Source: Kribbella sp. VKM Ac-2569
GTDB lineage: Bacteria; Actinomycetota; Actinomycetes; Propionibacteriales; Kribbellaceae
Direction: 5' to 3'
Assembly: GCF_004216905.1 (NCBI RefSeq)
Contig: NZ_SGXJ01000002.1
Location: forward strand, 310,001 to 374,000
DNA length: 64,000 nt
Shown here: in pieces, positions 51,542-59,901 of the stretch
How positions within the stretch are numbered: the stretch's first letter is position 1
Layout of the letters: every line of letters starts with the position of its first letter
The notes under the pieces: model-generated
Database searches by the model: none
Seen by the model: only the letters and a program-made list of their open reading frames with translations
What the model was told of the DNA's origin: nothing
Translations under genes and position numbers: made by a program

Positions 51542-53341
51542 ATGCAGCATGACGCCAAGACCGACTGGGACGAGCGGATCGCGGTCCGCAGCGACGAGGA
51601 CCGCGCGTTCGCCTTTCCCGAGCTCGATCCGCCGAAGGAGGTCACGGCGGTCGGCGGCGTCGGCCAGGTGACGATCGACTGGTCGCCGGTGGACGGTGCG
51701 GTCGGCTACCTGATCTTCAGGGGAACCGGCGAGCGCGGTCCGCTGGAGCCGGTCGATCATCACAGCGGCGACGTGCTGTCGGTCCCGGCGCCGCCGTACG
51801 TGGACACCACCTGCACCCCGGGTACGCCGTACCGCTACGCCGTTGCGAGCGTGCCCGAGGTGACGGCCCACGGGCGTCCGAGTCATACCATCGGCGCCGT
51901 ACCGCTGGTTGCCGACGACACGGTTCCGAACGTGTCGGTGACCGTCGATACGGTTGCTGAGGGCACCGAGCTGCAGCGGCCGTGGGAGCCGATGGTCGGC
52001 AGCGAGCGGCTGAGTCAGCTGCTCTGCAAGGACCTGACCGGCGGGCACGAGATCGGCAGCGAACTCGAGGAAGCGTTGCGCAAGATGCATGACGAGATCG
52101 GCGTACGCACGGTCCGCGCGCACGCGATCTTCCACGACGACACCCACGTGATCGACGGTGATTCGTACGACTTCTCCGTGGTGGACGCGATCTACGACAA
52201 GCTGCTCGCGCTCGGGCTGCGTCCGGTGGTCGAGCTCGGGTTCATGCCGCGGGAGCTGGCGAGCGACCCGACGAAGACGGTCTTCGAGTACGGCGCGATC
52301 ATCTCGCCGCCGGCGTCGTACCAGCGCTGGCACGACCTGGTCCGCGCGCTCGTGCAGCACCTGATCGACCGGTACGGCCTCGACGAGGTGCTGACCTGGG
52401 ACTTCGAGGTCTGGAACGAGGCCAACCTCGAGGTCTTCTGGTCCGGCACCAAGGCCGAATGGCTCCAGCTGTACGACGTGTCCGCTGCCGCCGTGAAATC
52501 CGTCGACCCACGCCTCGCGGTCGGCGGCCCGTCCTCCGCCGCGGCCGGCTGGGTGGACGACCTCCTCGTCCACGCCAAACGGTTCGGTACGCCGGTCGAC
52601 TTCGTGTCCACGCACACGTACGGGTCGCCGCCGCTCGACGTACGGGCGTCGCTGGAGCGGCACGGGTACGGCGATGCGCGCATCCTCTGGACCGAGTGGG
52701 GCGTGACGCCGACGCACTTCAATCCGATCAACGACTCGGTGTTCTCCGGGGTGTTCCTGCTCCGCGGCATGCGGTCCGCGGCCGGGCGGATCGACGCGCT
52801 CTCGTACTGGGTCGCGTCCGACCACTTCGAGGAGCTCGGCCGGCCGCCGCGGTTCCTGCACGGGGGCTTCGGGCTGCAAACCGTTGGTGGGCTGGCGAAA
52901 CCGCGCTACCACGCGATGACGCTGCTCAGCCGCCTCGGGCCGGTCGAGCTGCCGGTGACGTACGACGGTGACGGTGGCGGGAGCCTGGTGGAGGCCTGGG
53001 CCTCCCGGGACCGCGACCGGATCGCCGTACTGCTGTGGAATCTGACCCTCGATCAGACCAAGTCGTCGGGGGCGCCGGAGCTGACCAGGACCGTCCAGGT
53101 CCAGCTGCCCGGCGTGGACCCGTCCTGGGAAGCGAAGGCCACCACGCTGGCCATTGGTGCAGGTGACATCGCCACAGCCGCAGCGGGCCTCGGCGACTGG
53201 CCGACCGACGAGGAGCTGGCCGACCTGGCCGAGCGCAGCCGGATGGTCAGTACCCCACTCGAGTGGAACGGTTCAGCCGTGGAGGTGACGCTGCCGATGC
53301 CGGCCGCGGTGCTGCTGGAGCTCCGTCCACGTCGAGCTTGA
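51542..53341 (+). CDS. GH39-family glycosidase (beta-xylosidase/iduronidase-like)
   Basis: The 599-residue protein has a short N-terminal part, an FnIII-like beta domain (about 35-110), a GH39 TIM barrel and a C-terminal beta-sandwich. The acid/base Glu is Glu293 in EVWNEANLE, and the nucleophile Glu385 in LWTEWGVTPT. It has no signal peptide, so it probably works on imported oligosaccharides in the cytoplasm. It lies 15 bp after the GH144-like gene. Its last 95 bases overlap the convergent GntR gene, which is unusual for a bacterial gene pair. Confidence 0.87.
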   Translation: MQHDAKTDWDERIAVRSDEDRAFAFPELDPPKEVTAVGGVGQVTIDWSPVDGAVGYLIFRGTGERGPLEPVDHHSGDVLSVPAPPYVDTTCTPGTPYRYAVASVPEVTAHGRPSHTIGAVPLVADDTVPNVSVTVDTVAEGTELQRPWEPMVGSERLSQLLCKDLTGGHEIGSELEEALRKMHDEIGVRTVRAHAIFHDDTHVIDGDSYDFSVVDAIYDKLLALGLRPVVELGFMPRELASDPTKTVFEYGAIISPPASYQRWHDLVRALVQHLIDRYGLDEVLTWDFEVWNEANLEVFWSGTKAEWLQLYDVSAAAVKSVDPRLAVGGPSSAAAGWVDDLLVHAKRFGTPVDFVSTHTYGSPPLDVRASLERHGYGDARILWTEWGVTPTHFNPINDSVFSGVFLLRGMRSAAGRIDALSYWVASDHFEELGRPPRFLHGGFGLQTVGGLAKPRYHAMTLLSRLGPVELPVTYDGDGGGSLVEAWASRDRDRIAVLLWNLTLDQTKSSGAPELTRTVQVQLPGVDPSWEAKATTLAIGAGDIATAAAGLGDWPTDEELADLAERSRMVSTPLEWNGSAVEVTLPMPAAVLLELRPRRA

Positions 53342-54008
53342 CCGCCTCGTTGAGCCAGCGTTCGACGCCCGCGATGTGCACGGTCGCCCAGGCCTGGGCG
53401 ACCTCGGGCTCGCGGGCGGCGATCGCCTCCAGGATCGAGCGGTGCTCCGCGACCGAGCGGCTCACCGCGCCGGTCTGGGTGAGGCCGCGCCAGATCCGGG
53501 CCCGGTAGGTCGGCTGCCGCAGGCTCTCGATGATCGAGGCCAGCGTCCGGTTCCCGCTGCCGATCGCGAGCAGCCGGTGGAACTCGACGTCGCAGGCAAG
53601 CTGGTCGTCGGCCGACGGGTCGGCCCCGAGGTCGTCCAGCAGCGCGCGCATCGCGGTGATCTCGGCGTCCGGCATCCGCAACGCGGCCCGGGCCGCGGCG
53701 GCCGGCTCGAGAATCCGCCGTACCTCGAAGAACTCCAGGACCGAGGCGTCCTGGTGCAGGTCCAGGACGAAGCCCATCGTCTCCATCAGCAGTGCCGGAT
53801 CGAGGCTGGTCACGTAGGTGCCGTCGCCCTGCCGCACCTCGAGCACCCGGATCAGCGCCAGCGCCTTGACCGCCTCGCGCAGGGAGTTCCGGGACAGCCC
53901 GAGCCGCGCGGCCAGGTCGGCCTCGCGCGGCAGCCGGTCGCCGGGCTGCAGCTCGCCGGCCACGATCATCTGCTTGATCCGGTCGATCGCCACATCCGTC
54001 ACCGCCAT
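53247..54008 (-). CDS. FadR-subfamily GntR regulator (FCD domain)
   Basis: The 253-residue regulator starts at ATG 54008 after GGGAGGG. The winged HTH (VAIDRIKQMIVAGELQPGD, then LGLSRNSLREAVKAL near 45-60) is followed by an FCD ligand domain with acid/His metal-type residues (DVEFHRLLA, EHRSILEAI). The C-terminal 30 residues form an Ala/Pro/Ser-rich tail that overlaps the GH39 gene antisense. It is divergent from the second carbohydrate operon and probably represses it through the 11-bp palindrome; FCD members often respond to sugar acids. Confidence 0.92.
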   Translation of the reverse strand: MAVTDVAIDRIKQMIVAGELQPGDRLPREADLAARLGLSRNSLREAVKALALIRVLEVRQGDGTYVTSLDPALLMETMGFVLDLHQDASVLEFFEVRRILEPAAAARAALRMPDAEITAMRALLDDLGADPSADDQLACDVEFHRLLAIGSGNRTLASIIESLRQPTYRARIWRGLTQTGAVSRSVAEHRSILEAIAAREPEVAQAWATVHIAGVERWLNEAVKLDVDGAPAAPRPASAASPPRLNRSTRVGY

Positions 54009-54032
54009 GCAAGCCCTCCCTTCGGCCCCCAA

Positions 54033-54065
54033 ACCTCCGATGTCTTCGGACCATACATCGGAGGT
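54033..54065. promoter_or_regulatory. GntR operator palindrome
   Basis: ACCTCCGATGT at 54033-54043 is matched by ACATCGGAGGT at 54055-54065, perfect over 11 bp with an 11-bp centre. It is in the 179-bp gap between the GntR start and the second binding-protein gene. Confidence 0.75.
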
Positions 54066-54124
54066 CTAGGCCTTGCGCTAGGCGTGGGAAGTTCATCTTT
54101 CTCCTGAAATAAGCCCACGAGCTG

Positions 54125-54154
54125 TTGACTCTCCTCAAGATCCCGACATATTGA
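54125..54154 (+). promoter_or_regulatory. Candidate promoter of the second carbohydrate operon
   Basis: TTGACT at 54125-54130 and TATTGA at 54149-54154 are 18 bp apart, a plausible sigma-A-type promoter 34 bp before the binding-protein start. It is downstream of the GntR palindrome. Confidence 0.45.
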
Positions 54155-54187
54155 TCGGATGACTCACAGTTCTCCTTGGAGGTCAGG

Positions 54188-55459
54188 ATGAGAGGAACAC
54201 CAGCTCGGGCACGCCGCTGGCTCACCGCCACGTGTGCGGTGCTGGCCCTGACCGCCGTTTCCGCGTGTGGGGGCGGCAACGACGGCAGCAGCGGTAGCTC
54301 CGGCTCAGCAGACAAGGCCGATCTGACCTGGTCTTTCTGGATCGCCGGCGCCGAGGACCAGGCCGCCTGGCAGAAGGTCGCCGACCAGGCTCATACCGAT
54401 CACGCCGGGATCACCGTCAAGCTCCAGGGCGCCCCGTGGGACAGCTACTGGTCGAAGATCGGGACCACGCTGGCCGGCGGCAAGGCGCCCTGCATCATCG
54501 GCATGCAGAGTCTGCGGATGGCGTCGTACGCCGGCGCGATGCTGCCGTTGGACGACCTGATGAAGAAGTACGGCCTGAAGGCCGAGGACTTCGACAAGCC
54601 GATCATGGAGGGCCTGAAGGCGGACGGGAAGCAGATCGCGATCCCGTACGACTCCGGTCCGATGGTGATCTTCTACAACAAGGACCTGTTCAAGGCCGCC
54701 GGCGTACCCGACCCGAAGCCGGGCTGGACGATCGACGAGTTCAAGGCTGCCGCGAAGAAGCTGACCGCCGCTGGGAAGACCGGCCTGGTGACGACCCCCG
54801 GCGACCTGGGCACCATGTCCTGGGTGCGGACCATGACCGGCGCCGAGCCGCTGGCCGACGGCAAGCTCAACTTCACCGACTCGAAGTTCGAGCAGGGCTT
54901 TTCGCAGTACGCCGACTTCGTCAAGACCGACAAGATCGCACCGCAGGTGCCGGGTGGCAACCCGGACTTCGAGACCCAGCAGTTCACCGGCGGCAAGGCC
55001 GCGATGCAGCTGAACGGGCCGTGGTCACTGATCGACACGAAGGGCAAGGTGAAGTTCAACCTCGGCATCGCGCCGATCCCGGCCGGTCCGGACGGCTCGA
55101 AGACCTACACCGCCGGCTCGGGCTTCGGCATCTCGCGGTCCTGCAAGACGCCGGACGCCGCCTTCCAGGCGATCATGTCGATGACCAGTGAGAAGCCGCT
55201 GACCACGCTGGCCCAGGCCGGCCGCGCGTACCCGGCTCGCACCGTCGCGCACCCGGCGTGGTTCACCGCCGCGAACATCGACGGCGCGAAGGAGACCATC
55301 GACTACGCCTCCGAGCACTCGGTACCGCTGGTCACTTCGAAGAACTGGGTCCAGGTCGCCGACCTGCTCAACCGGTTCGGTACGCAGGCGCTGAACGGTG
55401 AGATCCCACCGGACCAGGCCCTGAAGACCATCCAGGACCAGGCAGGCGCTGGGTCGTAA
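54188..55459 (+). CDS. ABC transporter sugar-binding lipoprotein
   Basis: The 423-residue solute-binding protein starts at ATG 54188, five bases after GGAGG. The lipobox is AVSAC near residue 24, then a Gly/Ser linker and a cluster-B sugar-binding protein (DLTWSFWIAGAEDQAAW). It precedes two permeases and a GH29 fucosidase, so a fucosylated oligosaccharide is the best guess for the ligand. The stop TAA overlaps the next start. Confidence 0.92.
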   Translation: MRGTPARARRWLTATCAVLALTAVSACGGGNDGSSGSSGSADKADLTWSFWIAGAEDQAAWQKVADQAHTDHAGITVKLQGAPWDSYWSKIGTTLAGGKAPCIIGMQSLRMASYAGAMLPLDDLMKKYGLKAEDFDKPIMEGLKADGKQIAIPYDSGPMVIFYNKDLFKAAGVPDPKPGWTIDEFKAAAKKLTAAGKTGLVTTPGDLGTMSWVRTMTGAEPLADGKLNFTDSKFEQGFSQYADFVKTDKIAPQVPGGNPDFETQQFTGGKAAMQLNGPWSLIDTKGKVKFNLGIAPIPAGPDGSKTYTAGSGFGISRSCKTPDAAFQAIMSMTSEKPLTTLAQAGRAYPARTVAHPAWFTAANIDGAKETIDYASEHSVPLVTSKNWVQVADLLNRFGTQALNGEIPPDQALKTIQDQAGAGS

Positions 55460-56403
55460 TGGCAACCGACACGACAACCGTCGCTCCCCCGGGCGCACCT
55501 GAGGGTGCGCCCCGGGCGGGGCGTCGGCCCGCGTTGCGCCGGGACGGCCGGTACGCGTCGGTTTTCCTGGCACCGAGCCTCGGCGGACTGGCGCTGTTCA
55601 CGTTGTTCCCGACCGCGATGGCGCTGGGCATCAGCCTGTTCGACTGGCCGGTGTTCGGCACGCGCTCCTTCCTCGGCTTCGGCAACTACTCGCACCTGCT
55701 GCACGACCCGGTGTTCCGCCGGGTGGTGCTGAACACCGTGCTGTTCGTGGTGCTGTACGTCCCGCTGAACGTGGTCGTCTCGCTCGGGCTCGCGGTCTGG
55801 CTGGGCCCGCAGATCAGGGGCCGGCAGGTGTTCCGGGTGCTGTTCTTCATCCCGGTGATGACGCCGATGGTGGCCAACGTGATGGTCTGGCGGCTGCTGT
55901 TCCAGCCCGGCGGGCTGATCGACGGCGGCCTGCAGAGCTGGTTCGGCATCGACGCGCCGAACTTCCTGGGCTCGTCGAGCTGGGCGATGCCGGCGATCGT
56001 GGCGATGTCGATCTGGCAGGGCTTCGGGTACAACTTCCTGGTCTTCTCGGCCGCGATCGACCAGGTTCCGCAGTCGCAACTGGAGTCCGCGCAGATCGAC
56101 GGCGCCGGGCCGCTGCAGCGGTTCCGCTACATCACCTGGCCGATGATCACCCCGTCGATGTTCTTCGCCACCACGATGACGCTGATCACCTCGTTCCAGG
56201 TGTTCGCGCAGCCGTTCATCCTGACCCAGGGCGGCCCGGGCGTGGCCACCCAGACCATCGTCATGTACGTCTACAACCAGGGCTGGCAGTTCCTCACGAT
56301 GGGGTTGGCGTCGGCGGCCGGATGGGTGCTGTTCGTGATCATCATGGGCATCACCGCGATCCAGTTCCTAGGGCAGAAGCGGTGGGTGAACTATGACGTC
56401 TGA
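55459..56403 (+). CDS. Sugar ABC transporter permease (MalF/UgpA type)
   Basis: The 314-residue permease overlaps the binding-protein stop by one base (TAATG). After a 35-residue cytoplasmic N-terminus it has six membrane helices and the EAA loop ESAQIDGAGPLQRFRYITWP near 210-230. It overlaps the next permease by 11 bases. Confidence 0.92.
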   Translation: MATDTTTVAPPGAPEGAPRAGRRPALRRDGRYASVFLAPSLGGLALFTLFPTAMALGISLFDWPVFGTRSFLGFGNYSHLLHDPVFRRVVLNTVLFVVLYVPLNVVVSLGLAVWLGPQIRGRQVFRVLFFIPVMTPMVANVMVWRLLFQPGGLIDGGLQSWFGIDAPNFLGSSSWAMPAIVAMSIWQGFGYNFLVFSAAIDQVPQSQLESAQIDGAGPLQRFRYITWPMITPSMFFATTMTLITSFQVFAQPFILTQGGPGVATQTIVMYVYNQGWQFLTMGLASAAGWVLFVIIMGITAIQFLGQKRWVNYDV

Positions 56404-57241
56404 GACCAACAGCGCCGCCCGCAAGGTCCGCAGCGGCGTCTCGCACACGCTCCTGGTCCTCGTCGCGATCGCCTTCCTCGGCCCCTTGGTGTACGCCGTT
56501 TCGACGTCGCTGAAACCCGCCGACGAGGTGTTCACCCCGACACCGCACCTGTTCGGCTCCGAGATCCGCTGGAAGAACTACGCGGACGCGTTCACGTTCG
56601 CTCCGTTCGATCGCTACTTCCTGAACAGCCTGCTGGTCGCGGTGGCGGGCACCCTGGTGGTGGTCGCTGCCTCGAGCATGTCGGCGTACGCCTTCGCCCG
56701 GCTGAAGTTCAGGGGCCGGGAGCAACTGTTCGTCCTGTTCCTGGGGACGTTGATGGTGCCGCAGGAAGTGCTGATCGTGCCGATGTACTGGCTGATGCAG
56801 GCGCTCGGCTGGGTGGACAGCTACTGGGCACTGATCCTGCCGTGGGCGTTCACCGCGTTCGGCACGTTCCTGCTGCGGCAGTTCTTCCTGACCATCCCGG
56901 CCGAACTGGAGGAGGCGGCCCGGGTGGACGGGTGCGGTCCGTTCGGCACGTTCCTGCGGATCATGTTGCCGCTCGCGCGGCCGGCCATCGCCGTACTCAC
57001 CGTCTTCACCTTCATCAGTTTCTGGGGCAGCTTCCTGTGGCCGTTGATCATCATCAACAGCGTCGAGGACAAGGGCACCGTGCCGCTCGGCCTGGCGCAG
57101 TTCGTCGGTCAGCAGGGCACGCAGTGGAACCTGATGATGGCCGCGTCGGTGATGGCGATGATCCCGACCGTGCTGCTCGTCGTCCTCTTGCAGAAACACC
57201 TCGTCCGCGGCCTGCTCGTCACAGGTCTTGGCGGCCGCTAA
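56393..57241 (+). CDS. Sugar ABC transporter permease (MalG/UgpE type)
   Basis: The 282-residue permease begins inside the previous gene (ATG 56393, 11-bp overlap). It has six membrane helices and the EAA loop EEAARVDGCGPFGTFLRIMLP near 178-198. With its partner it forms the second carbohydrate transporter; again no ATPase is encoded locally. Confidence 0.92.
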   Translation: MTSETNSAARKVRSGVSHTLLVLVAIAFLGPLVYAVSTSLKPADEVFTPTPHLFGSEIRWKNYADAFTFAPFDRYFLNSLLVAVAGTLVVVAASSMSAYAFARLKFRGREQLFVLFLGTLMVPQEVLIVPMYWLMQALGWVDSYWALILPWAFTAFGTFLLRQFFLTIPAELEEAARVDGCGPFGTFLRIMLPLARPAIAVLTVFTFISFWGSFLWPLIIINSVEDKGTVPLGLAQFVGQQGTQWNLMMAASVMAMIPTVLLVVLLQKHLVRGLLVTGLGGR

Positions 57242-57259
57242 TTCCTAAGGAGAATTGAC

Positions 57260-58555
57260 ATGACCGACGCGCCTCCCGCGCATTCTGTCGAGAAGTTCCG
57301 CGACTGGCGGTTCGGCCTGTTCGTCCACTGGGGCCTGTACGCGCTGCCGGCCCGGCACGAGTGGGTGAAGAACCGCGAACAGCTGACCGACGAGGACTAC
57401 CAGCCGTACTTCGACCACTTCGAGCCGGACCTGTACGACCCGGCCAAGTGGGCCCGCGCGGCGCGTGAGGCCGGCATGAAGTACGCCGTACTCACGACCA
57501 AGCACCACGAGGGTTTCTGCCTGTGGGACTCCGAGGTGTCCGACTACACCGTGGCGAAGACCGCCTGGGGCAAGGACCTGGTCGGGCCGTTCGTCGAGGC
57601 GTGCCGGGCCGAGGGACTCGGGGTCGGGTTCTACCACTCGCTGATCGACTGGCACCACCCCGAGTTCCCGATCGACCTCGTGCACCCGCAGCGCGACGAC
57701 GAGGAGGCGATCGCGAAGGCGGCCGGGCGGGACATCCAGGTGTACGCCGACTACCTGCACGCGCAGACCCGTGAGCTGCTGACCAGCTACGGGCCGATCG
57801 ACATCATGTGGTTCGATTTCTCCTACCCGGGCCGGAAGTACCCGGACGGGCGGGACGGTCACGGCAAGGGCCGGGACGACTGGCGCTCGGTCGAGTTGAT
57901 GGCGATGGTCCGGGAGTTGCAGCCGGACATCCTGATCAACGACCGGCTGGACATCCCGGGCGACTTCGTGACACCGGAGCAGTACCAGCCGGACGGGCCG
58001 ATGCAGCGCGACGGCGTACCGGTGCTGTGGGAGGCATGCCAGACGCTGAACGGCAGCTGGGGCTACGACCGGGACAACCTGGACTGGAAGTCACCCGAGC
58101 TGCTGGTGAAGATGCTGATCGACTCGGTCTCCAAGGACGGCAACCTGCTGCTGAACGTGGGGCCGACGGGTCGAGGTGAGTTCGACCCGCGGGCGCTGGC
58201 GACGCTGGCCGACATCGGTGAGTGGATGCGACTGCACGAGCGGTCGATCCGCGGCGCGCGCCCGAGTGAGTTGACCCCGCCGGTGGACGCCCGCTACACG
58301 CAGAAGGGCAACCGGCTGTATCTGCACCTGTTCTCCTGGCCGATGGGCCACGTGCATCTGGCCGGCCTCGGCGGGAAGGTGAAGTACGCACAGCTCCTGA
58401 ACGACGCCTCGGAGATCAAGCGCATCGAGAACGACCCGCACCGCACGGCTCAGAACACCACGATGGGTGGCGTATCGGCCGACGTACTCACGCTGAAGCT
58501 CCCGATCCAGAAGCCGAACGTCCTAGTCCCAGTGATCGAGCTGTTCCTCAGCTGA
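57260..58555 (+). CDS. GH29 alpha-L-fucosidase
   Basis: The 431-residue enzyme lacks a signal peptide, so it works in the cytoplasm. GH29 landmarks are WRFGLFVHWGLYALPA near 13-28, AVLTTKHHEGFCLWDS near 76-90, and the catalytic nucleophile Asp186 in IMWFDFSYPG. LLLNVGPTGRGEFDP near 295 is typical too. The acid/base residue is poorly conserved in this family and cannot be assigned. AAGGAG precedes the ATG. Its place after the transporter argues that imported fucosides are split internally. Confidence 0.93.
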   Translation: MTDAPPAHSVEKFRDWRFGLFVHWGLYALPARHEWVKNREQLTDEDYQPYFDHFEPDLYDPAKWARAAREAGMKYAVLTTKHHEGFCLWDSEVSDYTVAKTAWGKDLVGPFVEACRAEGLGVGFYHSLIDWHHPEFPIDLVHPQRDDEEAIAKAAGRDIQVYADYLHAQTRELLTSYGPIDIMWFDFSYPGRKYPDGRDGHGKGRDDWRSVELMAMVRELQPDILINDRLDIPGDFVTPEQYQPDGPMQRDGVPVLWEACQTLNGSWGYDRDNLDWKSPELLVKMLIDSVSKDGNLLLNVGPTGRGEFDPRALATLADIGEWMRLHERSIRGARPSELTPPVDARYTQKGNRLYLHLFSWPMGHVHLAGLGGKVKYAQLLNDASEIKRIENDPHRTAQNTTMGGVSADVLTLKLPIQKPNVLVPVIELFLS

Positions 58556-58560
58556 ACTCA

Positions 58561-58667
58561 TTTGATGGGTTGACCCACCTGGTTCCGGGTTCCTTACCCT
58601 GATTCTGGGTGGGGGACCCCTCATCTGGTGGGTCAGCCAGGCAAATTGGTGGGTCAGCCAGGCAAAT
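58561..58667. repeat. Second copy of the 21-bp-unit intergenic element
   Basis: Two perfect tandem 21-bp units lie at 58626-58646 and 58647-58667 (core GGGTCAGCCAGGCAAAT), with ACCCTGATTCTGGGT at 58597-58611 resembling the central hairpin of the 26.7-kb copy. It fills the gap between the convergent fucosidase and MaoC genes. Confidence 0.8.
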
Positions 58668-58686
58668 GCGGAGGGCCGGAGGGCGG

Positions 58687-59190
58687 CTACTCGGCCGGGG
58701 TGGGGCGGCCAGGTTGTTCTCCGCCCCGGCTCTCCAGGTAGTTGTTCTTCGGGACCATGACCTTGCGGCGGAACAGGCAGACGACGGTGCCGTCCTGCTT
58801 GTAGCCCTTGGTCTCGACGTAGACGACGCCGCGGTCGTCCTTGGACTTGGACTCCCACTTGTCCAGGACGAGCGTTTCGCCGTACACGGTGTCGCCGTGG
58901 AAGGTGGGGGCGACATGCCGCAGGGACTCGATCTCCAGGTTGGCGATCGCCTTGCCGCTCACGTCCGGGACCGACATCCCGAGCAGGATCGAGTAGATGT
59001 AGTTGCCGACCACAACGTTCTTCCCGAACTGGGTCGACCCCTCCGCGTAGTGCGTGTCCAGGTGCAGCGGATGGTGGTTCATGGTGAGCAGGCAGAACAG
59101 GTGGTCGTCGTACTCCGTCACCGTCTTACCTGGCCAGTGCTTGTAGACCGCACCGACCTCGAACTCCTCGTAGCTGCGCCCGAACTGCAT
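58687..59190 (-). CDS. MaoC-like hot-dog dehydratase
   Basis: The 167-residue protein starts at ATG 59190 after GGAGGAACC. A single hot-dog fold shows YEEFEVGAVYKHWPGKTVTE, then NHHPLHLDTHYAEG with the hydratase-type Asp/His pair, and GNYIYSILLGM. It is typical of short-chain MaoC enoyl-CoA hydratases of the mesaconyl-CoA hydratase-like group. It might hydrate a short acyl-CoA; the acyl-CoA dehydrogenase 3 kb away is a possible functional partner but not in the same operon. Confidence 0.88.
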   Translation of the reverse strand: MQFGRSYEEFEVGAVYKHWPGKTVTEYDDHLFCLLTMNHHPLHLDTHYAEGSTQFGKNVVVGNYIYSILLGMSVPDVSGKAIANLEIESLRHVAPTFHGDTVYGETLVLDKWESKSKDDRGVVYVETKGYKQDGTVVCLFRRKVMVPKNNYLESRGGEQPGRPTPAE

Positions 59191-59285
59191 CTCGGTTCCT
59201 CCTCGGCTCCTGGATTCCCCATGCTGCCGGTCCGGGCGCATCCGGGCCGTGGTCTGGCTCTCACCGGCAGGAGAGATAGGTCACC

Positions 59286-59825
59286 TCAGTCGATCGGCCG
59301 CTGCGAGGTCTGCTGGGCCTGGTGATCCGGCAGCACCGGGTGCACCTCGCCCTTCAGCGCCAGCTTGGCGAGGTGGTTGCGCGCCTCTTCAGCGAACTTG
59401 AAGTCGCAGAGCACGTCGTACGTCGTGGCCACCACAGCGGTCCGCGACGTGAAGTCCCGCCGGCCGGCCGACTGTGCATAGCCGAGGCCGCCGAACACCA
59501 GCCCGAAGAAGGCACCCAGCACGACGCCGGTCAGCACCGCCGCGATCCAGTTGTTGGTGGTGAAGAGTCCCAGCAGCAGGCCGACGAACAGCCCGAACCA
59601 GGCGCCACTGGCCAGACCGGCGGTCAGCGCCCGGCCCCAGGTGAGCCGGCCGGTGATCTTCTCGACCTGACGGAGGTTGTTGCCGACGATGGTCGTGTGC
59701 TCGACCGGGAACTTCTCGTCCGAGAGATAGTCGACAGCTCGCTGTGCCTCCCGGTAGGTGTCGTACGTCCCGATCGTCAGGCCGGTCGGCCTGGGGTCCA
59801 TCGAGGGCATGCCCTGCGTGGTCAT
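59286..59825 (-). CDS. General-stress-protein-like membrane protein
   Basis: The 179-residue protein begins with a GSP17M-type domain (LTIGTYDTYREAQRAVDYL and FPVEHTTIVGNNL near 17-52), followed by two glycine-rich membrane helices (residues about 70-115: WFGLFVGLLLGLF, VVLGAFFGLVFGGLG) and a cytoplasmic tail. It resembles the actinobacterial general stress proteins. GGAGAGG precedes the ATG 59825. It is divergent from the corA gene. Function unknown. Confidence 0.85.
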   Translation of the reverse strand: MTTQGMPSMDPRPTGLTIGTYDTYREAQRAVDYLSDEKFPVEHTTIVGNNLRQVEKITGRLTWGRALTAGLASGAWFGLFVGLLLGLFTTNNWIAAVLTGVVLGAFFGLVFGGLGYAQSAGRRDFTSRTAVVATTYDVLCDFKFAEEARNHLAKLALKGEVHPVLPDHQAQQTSQRPID

Positions 59826-59901
59826 CGTCGTTCCTCTCCACGTGCTTCCACCCCCATCATTGCTGACGGCTGGTTACCGCGTCTTGATAGCCTCGCCGGT
59901 G

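Noticed and set aside
50045..52912. A 955-codon open frame on the minus strand opposite the glycosidase genes
   Set aside because: The plus-strand frames encode clear GH144-like and GH39 proteins with signal peptide and catalytic motifs. The minus frame is Arg/Val/His-rich with no domain, a typical high-GC shadow.
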